Shown piece after piece: positions 25,966-33,260 of a stretch of DNA of 64,000 nucleotides. Source of the DNA: Streptomyces lavendulae subsp. lavendulae (GTDB taxonomy: Bacteria > Actinomycetota > Actinomycetes > Streptomycetales > Streptomycetaceae); contig NZ_CP024985.1 of the NCBI RefSeq assembly GCF_002803845.1, forward strand, positions 4,030,001-4,094,000, in the 5' to 3' direction. Positions within the stretch are counted from its first letter, which is position 1. The number at the start of each line of letters is the position of its first letter. The position numbers were made by a program, and so were the translations under genes. The notes under the pieces were generated by a model that saw nothing but the letters and a program-made list of their open reading frames with translations, made no database searches and was not told the DNA's origin.

Positions 25966-26778
25966 ATGGTCTCCCGCAGCACTCCGCCGTCTCCCAAGCG
26001 CCCTGTCGGCACCGTGACGCGCGGGACCACGAACCCGAACCGGCTGCGGCGCATGGACCGCTGGATCGCGGCCTCGCACGGGGCGGCGCTGCGCCGCGCC
26101 GACGCTCCGGTGGCGGTGGACCTGGGGTACGGGGCCGCGCCCTGGACGGCGGTGGAGCTGCTGGCGCGTCTGCGGGAGGCGGCGCCGCGGGTGCGGGTGG
26201 TCGGCATCGAGATCGAGCCGGCGCGGGTGGCGGGGGCGAAGCCGTACGAGCGGGAGGGGCTGAGCTTCCGGCACGGTGGCTTCGAGGTGCCGCTGGAGGG
26301 CGGGGAACGCCCGGCCCTGATCCGTGCGGCGAACGTGTTGCGCCAGTACGACGAGGAGCAGGTCGCGGAGGTGTGGCAGCGGCTCTGCGCCCGGCTGGCC
26401 CCGGGCGGGCTGCTGGTGGAGGGGACCTGCGACGAGATCGGGCGGCGGCACGTGTGGGTCGCGCTGGGGCCCGAGGGGGCGCGCACGGTGACGTTCGCGA
26501 CCCGGCTGGGCTCCCTGGAGCGCCCCTCGGACCTGGCGGAGCGGCTGCCGAAGGCGCTGATCCACCGGAACGTGCCGGGTGAGCCGGTGCACGCCTTCCT
26601 GCGGGACTTCGACCGGGCGTGGGCGGCGGCGGCCCCGTACGCCTCGTACGGGGCGCGGCAGCGGTGGATCCGTACGGCGCGGGCGCTGGCGGTGGACTGG
26701 CCGCTGGCGGACGGTCCGGCGCGGTGGCGGCAGGGGGAACTGACCGTGCGCTGGGAGGCGTTGCGCCCGGCGGGGTGA
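25966..26778 (+). CDS. Predicted SAM-dependent methyltransferase-like protein
   Basis: A 270-residue protein with a class I Rossmann fold. VAVDLGYGAAPWTAVELLARLR is motif I, VVGIEIEPARVAGA the acidic end of strand 2, and LIRAANVLRQYDEEQVAEVWQRLCARLAPGGLLVEGTCDE motif IV and post-I region. The N-terminus (PVGTVTRGTTNPNRLRRMDRW) is family specific. The substrate is unknown. It is divergent from mshA across a 199-nt region that includes a 9-bp hairpin at 25880-25902. Confidence 0.75.
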   Translation: MVSRSTPPSPKRPVGTVTRGTTNPNRLRRMDRWIAASHGAALRRADAPVAVDLGYGAAPWTAVELLARLREAAPRVRVVGIEIEPARVAGAKPYEREGLSFRHGGFEVPLEGGERPALIRAANVLRQYDEEQVAEVWQRLCARLAPGGLLVEGTCDEIGRRHVWVALGPEGARTVTFATRLGSLERPSDLAERLPKALIHRNVPGEPVHAFLRDFDRAWAAAAPYASYGARQRWIRTARALAVDWPLADGPARWRQGELTVRWEALRPAG

Positions 26779-26990
26779 ATGTCGGCGCGCGGGGAACCGG
26801 TTGTGGGGACCGTCCGTTGAGTCGGCTGGGGTGGGCGGGACGTGGGCGGTCATGATCGGAGCGGCATCCGGAAGGGTGTTGGAATTCACCGAGTCGTGGC
26901 ACCATCCCGGTGACAGTGCCAAGTTACTGATGAATAGTCAGATCTGATGTCGGGTGATGTCCGGTCTGGCTCGGGGCGCCTGGGGGAGCC

Positions 26991-28079
26991 ATGGGGACCG
27001 CGAAGCGAGCGTCGTCACGCGTGCAGGGAGTGTCCGCTCTCGCGCTGCTGTGCGCGATGGCGATACTGACGGCACCGGGGCTGGCGGCGGGCAGCGCGTA
27101 CGCCGCGCCCGCGGCTCCTGCGGCTCCTGCGCCCGAGCCGGAGGGCAAGTCCCTGGACCAGGTCCGCAAGGAGATCGAGGACCTCTACCGGCAGGCCGGG
27201 ACCGCCACGGACGCGTACAACCTCGCGGTGGGCGAGACCAAGGCGCAGTCCGAGCGGATCGTCGAGATCGCCAGGCTGGTGGTGGCGGGCCAGGACCGGA
27301 TCACCGGCCTGAAGGACCGCGCGGGCGCGGCCGCCCGCGCCCAGTACCGCTCGGGCGGACTGCCGCCGGGCGCGGCGCTGGCGCTGAGCGACAGCCCGTC
27401 GGCGTACCTGGACGGCGCGGGCCGGCTGCGGCAGGGCGAGAAGGCCACGACGGACCTGCTGTCCGAACTGAACCGGACCCAGACCGACTTGGAGCGGTAC
27501 GCGAAGGACGCGGGCGCGCTCTGGCAGAAGATGGAGGAGAACCGGGTCAAGCAGGAAGCCGCCAAGAAGCAGATCGAGGACAAGATCAAGGCGGCGGAGG
27601 CCCTGGAGAGCCGGCTGGCGGCCGAGGAGAAGGCCCGGCTGATCCAGCTGGAGCAGGAGGCGCAGTACAAGGCGCAGACGGCGTGGCTGTCGTCGGGCGC
27701 GATGAAGGACGTCAAGGGTGCGGCGACGGACGCCGGGAAGCGGGCCGTGCAGTTCGCCACCGCGCAGATGGGCAAGCCGTACGAGTGGGGTGCCGAGGGG
27801 CCGGGCTCGTTCGACTGCTCCGGACTGACCTCGCAGGCCTGGCTGGCGGCCGGGCGGCCCATCCCGCGCACCTCGCAGGAGCAGTTGCGGCTGCTGCCGA
27901 AGGTGGCGCTGAAGGACATGCGGCCGGGCGATCTGATCATCTACTTCGACGACGCGAGCCACGTCGGCATGTACGTCGGTGACGGCGCGATGGTCCACGC
28001 CCCGCGCCCCGGCCGCAACATCACGATGGCGGGCGCAGGCTCGATGCCGATCAAGGCCGTGGTCCGCCCCGACGCGTAA
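26991..28079 (+). CDS. Secreted NlpC/P60 peptidoglycan endopeptidase with coiled-coil
   Basis: A 362-residue cell-wall hydrolase. A signal peptide (about 1-38, ends AGSAYA) is followed by a long coiled coil (about 55-235: SLDQVRKEIEDLYRQAGTATDAY ... IEDKIKAAEALESRLAAEEKARL), as in RipA and PcsB, which holds the catalytic domain inactive or docks it to FtsEX. The NlpC/P60 domain has Cys in FDCSGLTSQAW, His in SHVGMYVG and the third polar His in MVHAPRPG. It cuts D-Glu to diamino acid bonds in stem peptides. I looked for a ydaO-type riboswitch in the 212-nt leader and did not find one. Confidence 0.92.
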   Translation: MGTAKRASSRVQGVSALALLCAMAILTAPGLAAGSAYAAPAAPAAPAPEPEGKSLDQVRKEIEDLYRQAGTATDAYNLAVGETKAQSERIVEIARLVVAGQDRITGLKDRAGAAARAQYRSGGLPPGAALALSDSPSAYLDGAGRLRQGEKATTDLLSELNRTQTDLERYAKDAGALWQKMEENRVKQEAAKKQIEDKIKAAEALESRLAAEEKARLIQLEQEAQYKAQTAWLSSGAMKDVKGAATDAGKRAVQFATAQMGKPYEWGAEGPGSFDCSGLTSQAWLAAGRPIPRTSQEQLRLLPKVALKDMRPGDLIIYFDDASHVGMYVGDGAMVHAPRPGRNITMAGAGSMPIKAVVRPDA

Positions 28080-28368
28080 GCCCTGGCCGGGCGGTCAGGG
28101 GGCCGGGTCCGGGGGCATCCCCCGACCTGGACCCCCGGCGCGCCGCCGCCACCGGCCCCACCCGCCGCCACCGGCCGCCCCGGCCCCACCCGCCGGGACC
28201 GACCCGGCGGGGCGCCGCGGGGTCTCGGTGGGCGGACGGCGGGTGGTGACGTTGGTCATCCCGCCAACCCGGTCATCCCCCGTGATAAGGGCATATGACG
28301 GAGGCCCTCCCGCACCCCCGCCCCGATCGCCATTCCGCTCGCCGCCACCCGCCCGCTAGGGTCTGCGC

Positions 28369-29694
28369 ATGAGCGCACCCTCGGGGGGAGGGAAGGAACC
28401 GGAAACGATGGCCGTACCCGTACCCGTACCGCGGCAGAGGGAGATCCCGGTCGCGGAGAGCGGTGCGGCGGCCGAGCCGCCGGTCACCGCCACCGCACCC
28501 CCGGCCTCACTCACCCTGCTGGTGATAGAGGACGACCCGGCGGGCGGACTCACCGTCCCCGAGATCCTCGACGCCGACGGCCACCGCATCCGCCTGCGCA
28601 GCGCCCGCAACCTCACCGAGGCCGCGCGCCTGCTCACGCCCGACGTGCACTGCGTCCTGCTGGACCTGGGCCTGACCCCGTCCGGCCCGGCCACCGGCCC
28701 GGCCGGTGGCTCCGAAGACGACGGCCTCACCGTCCTGCGCCAGGTCCTGCGCATCGCCCCACGGCACGCGGTCCTCGTCCTGACCTCCGAGGCGGACGCC
28801 GACCGCGCCGCCGCGGCGGTCCACGTCGGCGCCCAGGACTTCCTCTTCCGCGACGAGCTCGACGGCCGGCTCCTGAGCCGCGCCATCCGCTACGCCGTGG
28901 AGAGAAAGCGGGCGGACACCGCCCAGTACAAGCTCGCAGAATCGAAACTGCGCGCCCAGGAGAACGCCCGCCTCGAACGCGGCCTGCTCCCCACCCCCCT
29001 GCTGGACGGCTCCGACCTCCGCTTCGCCGCCCGCTACCGGCCCGGCCGCAGCCGGGCCCTGCTCGGCGGGGACTTCTACGACGCCGTCCGCACCCCCGAC
29101 GGCACCGTCCACGCCATGATCGGCGACGTCTGCGGCCACGGCCCCGACGAGGCCGCCCTCGGCGTCGAGCTGCGCATCGCCTGGCGCGCGCTGACCCTGG
29201 CCGGGCTGTGCGGCGACGACCTGCTGGCCACCCTCCAGGAGGTCCTGGAGGTGGAGCGGCCCTGCGAGGAGATCTTCGCGACGCTGTGCACCGTGGACAT
29301 CTCCCCCGACGGCCGCCGTGCGGGCCTGTGCCTGGCCGGCCATCCGGCCCCGCTCATATCGAGGCCGGGCCGCCGCGCGCAGCTGCTCCCGTACGAGAAC
29401 AGCGGACCGGCGCTGGGACTGCTGCCCCGGGCCCGCTGGCCCCGCCGCCAGGTCGACCTGGGCGGCACCTGGAGCCTGATGCTCTACACCGACGGCCTCA
29501 TCGAGGGCCGGATCGGCGACGGCCGCGAACGGCTCGGCCAGGACGGAATGGTCGAGATGATCAACCGTCACCTGGAGCGCGGCCTGAGCGGCGAGGGCCT
29601 CCTGGAGGCCTCCGTCACCGAGGCCCGCCGTCTCAACGGCGGCGAGCTCACCGACGACGTGGCGGTGGTCCTGCTCTCCCGCGCGGCGGGCTGA
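28369..29694 (+). CDS. Response regulator fused to a PP2C (SpoIIE/RsbU) phosphatase
   Basis: A 441-residue signalling protein. The N-terminal 45 residues are unordered; a receiver domain follows (LTLLVIEDDPAGG, VHCVLLDLGLTPSG with the phospho-acceptor Asp, VLVLTSEAD, and a final part where Arg replaces the usual Lys-Pro: FLFRDELDGRLL). After a coiled linker (QYKLAESKLRAQENARLERGLLP) comes the PPM phosphatase with GGDFYDAV, MIGDVCGHGPDEAALG, LCLAGHPAPLI, LMLYTDGLIEG and ELTDDVAVVLL, the metal-binding Asp set. Such proteins dephosphorylate anti-anti-sigma factors. The loss of the receiver Lys suggests altered phosphorylation. The 289-nt gap before it is C-rich with hairpins but no gene. Confidence 0.88.
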   Translation: MSAPSGGGKEPETMAVPVPVPRQREIPVAESGAAAEPPVTATAPPASLTLLVIEDDPAGGLTVPEILDADGHRIRLRSARNLTEAARLLTPDVHCVLLDLGLTPSGPATGPAGGSEDDGLTVLRQVLRIAPRHAVLVLTSEADADRAAAAVHVGAQDFLFRDELDGRLLSRAIRYAVERKRADTAQYKLAESKLRAQENARLERGLLPTPLLDGSDLRFAARYRPGRSRALLGGDFYDAVRTPDGTVHAMIGDVCGHGPDEAALGVELRIAWRALTLAGLCGDDLLATLQEVLEVERPCEEIFATLCTVDISPDGRRAGLCLAGHPAPLISRPGRRAQLLPYENSGPALGLLPRARWPRRQVDLGGTWSLMLYTDGLIEGRIGDGRERLGQDGMVEMINRHLERGLSGEGLLEASVTEARRLNGGELTDDVAVVLLSRAAG

Positions 29695-29720
29695 TCCGTC
29701 CCGCCGGCACCCGCCGGTAC

Positions 29721-30062
29721 CTAGCGGCCGCCGTTGTACGGGCCGTACGGTCCGTCGCTGCTGCTGCCGCCGCCCCGGCGGCGGCCGCCACCGGAGACCT
29801 GCTTGAGGGCGGGGCGCACGTCGACCATGAACACGATGCTCGCCACCAGGCCGGCGATCTGCAGGAACAGCATCCCGAGGAAGAAGTCGACCAGGACCGC
29901 GACGCCCAGGAGCACGCTCCAGAACGTCTTGGTCTGCTTCTCGGCGGCCCGGTACGCGTCCTCGCGCGCCGTCACCGCGAAAACGAAGGCCACGACGGCG
30001 AGCGCCAGCATGGCGTAGCCGAGCAACGGGAGCACCCCGTTGTTGAACCCCTGCATCAGCAT
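29721..30062 (-). CDS. DUF2516 membrane protein
   Basis: A 113-residue protein with about three membrane helices (LPLLGYAMLALAVVAFVFAV, FWSVLLGVAVLVDFFLGM, LQIAGLVASIVFMVDVRPAL) and a Gly/Arg/Ser-rich tail ending DGPYGPYNGGR. The fold fits DUF2516. Its order after an XRE regulator and an HbhA-like gene is the same as Rv0474-Rv0475-Rv0476 in M. tuberculosis (recalled), so the three probably form a conserved unit. It is convergent with the PP2C gene. The function is unknown. Confidence 0.85.
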   Translation of the reverse strand: MLMQGFNNGVLPLLGYAMLALAVVAFVFAVTAREDAYRAAEKQTKTFWSVLLGVAVLVDFFLGMLFLQIAGLVASIVFMVDVRPALKQVSGGGRRRGGGSSSDGPYGPYNGGR

Positions 30063-30138
30063 CGTCCGGACCGCCTTCTCACCTCGGGCACACCTGACTC
30101 CACGCTACCGCCGGAGTCCCTTTCCCAAACGACAACGA

Positions 30139-30163
30139 ACCGGGCACCGCTCGGGTGCCCGGT
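30139..30163 (-). terminator. Terminator after the HbhA-like gene
   Basis: ACCGGGCACC with its perfect complement and a 5-nt loop, in the 115-nt gap between the HbhA-like gene and the DUF2516 gene. Confidence 0.75.
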
Positions 30164-30177
30164 CCGCCGTGCGTCGA

Positions 30178-30774
30178 TCAGCTCTCGCCGCCGGAAGCGG
30201 CGGCGGCCTTCTTGCCCGGGCCGGACGTCCCGCGGCGCGCGGTGGTCTTCCGCCCGGCGGGCTTCTCCTCGGCCCCGGCGGAGGCCTCGGCGGGCTCGGC
30301 GGCGGGCTCGGCGTCCGTCGCGGCCTGCGGCTCGGATGCCTCGGGCTCCACGGCCCCGGCGATGTCGACGATCTCGTCGGCGACCTCGCCGCGCCAGGAC
30401 CGCACGGCCTGCTCGCCGTGCTCGGCGACCTTGTCGTAGGTCTCCTTGGCCCGTACGGCGTACTCGGCGGCCACGCCGACGCCGCGCAGCGCCAGGTCCT
30501 GGGCGGTCTCGCCCAGCTTCTTCGGGTCGATCGCGCCGAGGACCTCGTTGAACTTCGCGGTGACCGCCTCCTGGGCGACCTTGGCCTTCTCCTGCACGGC
30601 CTTGGTGTCCGCGTTCTTCACGGCCTCGATGCGCGCGGGGGCCTCGGCGCGCAGCTGCTCGATGATGCCGGGCACCTTCTTCGCCTGCTGGACGGCGAGG
30701 TCGGCGGTACCGGCGGCGAAGTAGAGGGGGGTGGGGTCGGTGAGGGTCTTCTTCAGGTCATCGGCGATGGCCAT
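30178..30774 (-). CDS. Heparin-binding-hemagglutinin (HbhA)-like protein
   Basis: A 198-residue protein from ATG 30774, which has a GGAGG site. The first 120 residues are a long amphipathic helix set (LAVQQAKKVPGIIEQLRAEAPARIEAVKNADTKAVQEKAKVAQEAVTAKFNEVL), then an acidic Ala/Glu/Pro stretch, and finally a short Lys/Arg/Ala tail (RKTTARRGTSGPGKKAAAA). This is the layout of mycobacterial HbhA, but the Lys tail is much shorter, so heparin binding is not assured. It lacks a signal peptide, as HbhA does. In Streptomyces the job is unknown, perhaps at the membrane. It lies 23 nt after the XRE gene. Confidence 0.8.
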   Translation of the reverse strand: MAIADDLKKTLTDPTPLYFAAGTADLAVQQAKKVPGIIEQLRAEAPARIEAVKNADTKAVQEKAKVAQEAVTAKFNEVLGAIDPKKLGETAQDLALRGVGVAAEYAVRAKETYDKVAEHGEQAVRSWRGEVADEIVDIAGAVEPEASEPQAATDAEPAAEPAEASAGAEEKPAGRKTTARRGTSGPGKKAAAASGGES

Positions 30775-30797
30775 GTGCTGGTCCTCCCGGATCACAG

Positions 30798-31259
30798 TCA
30801 GTTCGTAGGGGGCACCGCGGTGGTGTCGGAGTCGGCGCCGGAGCCCTTGCCCGGAGCGGGATCGGGACCCGGAGCGGGAGCGGAGCCGTCCGTAGCGGCC
30901 CCATCCTCCTCCTCCAGGGCGTTCTCCCTGCGGAACGCGTCGTAGATCTGGAGCAGCACCTGCTTCTGCCGCTCGTTGATCGACGGGTCGGAGAGGATGA
31001 CGGCCCGCGTCTCCACCTCGTCCCGGTCCCGCTCGTCGAGGATCCCGGCCTGCACGTACAGCGTCTCCGCGGAGATCCGCAGCGCCTTGGCCAGCTGCTG
31101 GAGGATGTCCGCGCTCGGCTTGCGCAGCCCGCGCTCGATCTGGCTCAGGTACGGATTCGACACCCCTGCGGCGTCGGCGAGCTGCCGCAGCGAAAGCTGG
31201 GCCTGCCGCCGCTGCTCGCGGAGGTATTCGCCGAGGTTTCCGACGTTGAGCGATGCCAT
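30798..31259 (-). CDS. XRE-family transcription regulator
   Basis: A 153-residue DNA-binding protein. The Cro/C1-type helix-turn-helix covers about residues 9-65 (LGEYLREQRRQAQLSLRQLADAAGVSNPYLSQIERGLRKPSADILQQLAKAL). A C-terminal helical part (SINERQKQVLLQIYDAFRREN) probably dimerises; the last 35 residues are an unordered Pro/Gly/Asp tail. ATG 31259 is chosen because the frame upstream runs through the promoter and the IS end. An inverted repeat lies in the promoter, so autoregulation is likely. It is the first gene of the HbhA-like unit. Confidence 0.88.
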   Translation of the reverse strand: MASLNVGNLGEYLREQRRQAQLSLRQLADAAGVSNPYLSQIERGLRKPSADILQQLAKALRISAETLYVQAGILDERDRDEVETRAVILSDPSINERQKQVLLQIYDAFRRENALEEEDGAATDGSAPAPGPDPAPGKGSGADSDTTAVPPTN

Positions 31260-31287
31260 ACGCCGATCCTGCCGGACCTTGCTAACT

Positions 31288-31309
31288 ATTGCAAGCGGAT
31301 GCTTGCAAT
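31288..31309 (-). promoter_or_regulatory. Operator and promoter of the XRE gene
   Basis: A perfect inverted repeat, ATTGCAAGC-GGAT-GCTTGCAAT. Read on the minus strand it lies between a TTATTG -35-like and a TAGTTA -10-like hexamer with exactly 17 nt between. A regulator bound here would block the polymerase. Confidence 0.7.
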
Positions 31310-31434
31310 AACTCCCAGCACCCCCGCGCCCCGTCCCCCGGCACCCACTTTTTTGTGGGTACTTGGCCGGGTCCGGCGTCCGGGTGAGGCTTGTCCCGGG
31401 TGGCCGGGCCGGAGGTCGTGAGGAGGCGGGACTA

Positions 31435-31453
31435 GGTCCTGTCCGATGGGTCG
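31435..31453 (+). repeat. Left terminal inverted repeat of the IS
   Basis: Nineteen bases, GGTCCTGTCCGATGGGTCG, identical to the complement of the right end. TA target copy directly to the left. Confidence 0.93.
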
Positions 31454-31488
31454 AGTGACGCTCCCGCTGGGAACTCGTTCCGTGAGAC

Positions 31489-32373
31489 ATGGGGCGGGGA
31501 GATCTTTCGGATGAGGAGTGGGCTCGGCTGGAGCCGCACTTGCCGACGAATCGCGGGCGGGGTGGACGCTGGCAATGCCACCGTCGTGTGATCAACGGGA
31601 TTCTGTTCCGGCAGCGGACCGGTCTCCCCTGGAGGGACCTGCCTACCTGCTTCGGTAGCTGGAAGACGGTTCACGACCGTCATCGAAGGTGGTCGGCGGA
31701 CGGCACGTGGGACAGAATCCTGCGGGCCGTCCAGGCCGACGCCGATGCCGAGGGCCGGATCGACTGGAGCATGGTCAGCGTCGACTCCACGACCTGCCGC
31801 GCTCATCAGCACGCGGCTGGTGCCTCCACCCGCGCCCCGAGGATCCCGGGCCGGCGCAAGGGCCCGGCGCGCCACCGATCCGATGAGGCCCTGGGACGCT
31901 CGCGAGGCGGGCTCACAAGCAAGATCCACCTTGCCGGAGAGGGCGGGCGTCGCCCGCTCGGGTTCGTCATCACGCCCGGCCAGTGGGGAGACGCACCACA
32001 GATGATTCCCGTTCTGGAAGAGATCCGCGTGCCCCGGCAGGCTGGTGGACGACCGCGCACCCGGCCCGACCATGTCGGGGGCGATAAGGCGTACTCGTCA
32101 CGCCGTAACCGGCGTCACCTGCGCAGACGCCAGATCAAGCACACGATCCCCGAGCCGAGAGACCAGCGGGCCAATCGTCAGCGCCGCGGCAGCCAAGGCG
32201 GCCGACCCGCAGGGTTCGACAAGGCGATCTACCGTCGACGCAACGAGGTCGAGCGGACCATAAATCGGCTCAAGAACTTCCGCGCCGTCGCTACGCGCTT
32301 CGACAAGCGGGCGTACGTCTTCCACGGAACGGTCACCGTGGCCGCGATCCGCCTATGGCTCCGTCCTGAGTGA
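31489..32373 (+). CDS. IS5-family DDE transposase
   Basis: A 294-residue transposase. The N-terminal part (LSDEEWARLEPHLP ... GILFRQRTGLPWRDLP) is the IS4/5 helical DNA-binding domain. The catalytic triad is D99 in VSVDST, D199 in VGGDKAYSS and E255 in the signature Y248-x2-R251-x3-E255-x6-K262 (YRRRNEVERTINRLK), all intact. It is one unbroken frame, so no programmed frameshift is needed. ATG 31489 follows only 35 nt after the inverted repeat; the promoter must lie in or near the left end. Confidence 0.94.
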   Translation: MGRGDLSDEEWARLEPHLPTNRGRGGRWQCHRRVINGILFRQRTGLPWRDLPTCFGSWKTVHDRHRRWSADGTWDRILRAVQADADAEGRIDWSMVSVDSTTCRAHQHAAGASTRAPRIPGRRKGPARHRSDEALGRSRGGLTSKIHLAGEGGRRPLGFVITPGQWGDAPQMIPVLEEIRVPRQAGGRPRTRPDHVGGDKAYSSRRNRRHLRRRQIKHTIPEPRDQRANRQRRGSQGGRPAGFDKAIYRRRNEVERTINRLKNFRAVATRFDKRAYVFHGTVTVAAIRLWLRPE

Positions 32374-32384
32374 AGGGCTCCGGC

Positions 32385-32780
32385 TCAGAGGTTCTTGGCA
32401 CCCGGGTAGTGGTAGCGAAGTTCGCTGAGTACGCGCTCGTCGACAGCCCTGACGTCCCACAAAGAGCTGTCGAACTCGGTCAGGACGACCACCACCTCGT
32501 CCCCGGCGAACCCACGGGCTTCGGCGTCGATCAACTGGAGGAAGGGGGTCGTCAACGACAACAGCGTCAACGTATCCATGCCAGCGTCGGCTGACCTCTT
32601 CTCCATCTCGACACAGCGAGGATCGACAATCTCGTCGAACTCGACCCGCCACGTCAGGTCCAGGCCGAAGCTCCCAAGACGAACCACCAGCTCAGCCAGG
32701 GTCACGTAGTGCTTTCCGTGCCAGGCAGGAAACGTGACCCCCTTCATCCCCGCCCCTGCTTCGCCGGCATCGCGTGACAT
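32385..32780 (-). CDS. Unknown passenger protein inside the IS
   Basis: A 131-residue protein that faces the transposase gene, with only 11 nt between the two stop codons. It starts at ATG 32780 with GAAGGGGGC upstream, or at the in-frame ATG 32747 after a GGGGCGGGG run. The sequence is mixed and soluble-looking (VTLAELVVRLGSFGLDLTW, VEFDEIVDPRCVEMEKRSADAGMDTL, GDEVVVVLTEFDSSLWDVRA). It contains no DNA-binding or catalytic motif that I recognise. The alternating strand and helix pattern and acidic charge resemble small immunity or antitoxin proteins, but this is a guess. It is not part of a normal IS5 unit. Confidence 0.65.
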   Translation of the reverse strand: MSRDAGEAGAGMKGVTFPAWHGKHYVTLAELVVRLGSFGLDLTWRVEFDEIVDPRCVEMEKRSADAGMDTLTLLSLTTPFLQLIDAEARGFAGDEVVVVLTEFDSSLWDVRAVDERVLSELRYHYPGAKNL

Positions 32781-32832
32781 ACAGCCCCCTTCATCCCAAC
32801 GAACCCTAGGCCACTGCCCTGATCAGCCCACA

Positions 32833-32851
32833 CGACCCATCGGACAGGACC
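32833..32851 (-). repeat. Right terminal inverted repeat of the IS
   Basis: CGACCCATCGGACAGGACC, the exact complement of the left end. The TA target copy follows at 32852-32853. Confidence 0.93.
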
Positions 32852-33210
32852 TAGGAGGCCGGGCGGCCCTCGGGGGCCGTGGTGAGGCGCTCCAGGCGGC
32901 GGTGGCCCCAGTCGGAGACCGGGGCCAGTGCCTCGGAGAGTTCGCGGCCGAACCCCGTCAGGGAGTACTCGGTCTTCAGCGGCAGCACGTCGTGCACCTC
33001 CCGGTGCACCAGGCCGTCCGTCTCCATCTCGCGCAGCGCCTGGGTCAGCACCTTCTCGGTCAGCCCCGGCAGCAGCCGGCGCAGTTCGCCGGGCCGTCGC
33101 GGACCGGATTCCAGCAGCCACAGCAGCGCGGTCTTCCACTTGCCGTCGATCACGGCGATCGCCGCCGTCACCCCGCAGACGTTCGGGTCCAAGGCCCGGC
33201 TCCGCGTCAT
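32851..33210 (-). CDS. HxlR-family transcription regulator
   Basis: A protein of about 119 residues with the winged helix-turn-helix of HxlR/MarR-like regulators: IAVIDGKWKTALLWLLESGPRRPGELRRLLPGLTEKVLTQALREMETDGLVHREVH, then YSLTGFGRELSEAL. A Cys near the N-terminus (NVCGVTAAI) is often the redox or electrophile sensor in this family. It is divergent from an imine-reductase-like gene, its probable target. ATG 33210 has AGGGG at a good distance; GTG 33216 is an alternative. Its TAG stop overlaps the IS end by one base and was kept intact by the CTAG target. Confidence 0.88.
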   Translation of the reverse strand: MTRSRALDPNVCGVTAAIAVIDGKWKTALLWLLESGPRRPGELRRLLPGLTEKVLTQALREMETDGLVHREVHDVLPLKTEYSLTGFGRELSEALAPVSDWGHRRLERLTTAPEGRPAS

Positions 33211-33260
33211 CTCCACCCCTCACAGCCGTCGATTCCCGTTGCTCCAGAAGGAGTTCCACC

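Larger units (their letters stand above)
31435..32851. mobile_element. Complete IS5-family insertion sequence (1417 bp) with a passenger gene
   Basis: The element begins GGTCCTGTCCGATGGGTCG (31435-31453) and ends with the exact complement (32833-32851), 19-bp perfect inverted repeats. A TA dinucleotide flanks both ends (31433-31434 and 32852-32853), making a CTAG target with TA duplication, as in IS427-type members of IS5. It holds an intact transposase and a second, convergent gene of 131 codons. Perfect repeats and an open transposase frame suggest recent arrival. The right end lies exactly on the TAG stop of the HxlR gene. Confidence 0.93.

Noticed and set aside
24384..26486. A 700-codon version of mshA
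   Set aside because: The upstream 240 codons are Arg/Pro/Ala noise overlapping the divergent methyltransferase gene. The TTG start at 25766 gives the family N-terminus.
26779..26990. ydaO (c-di-AMP) riboswitch in front of the NlpC/P60 gene
   Set aside because: Such riboswitches precede many Streptomyces cell-wall hydrolases, but the conserved core segments are not visible here.
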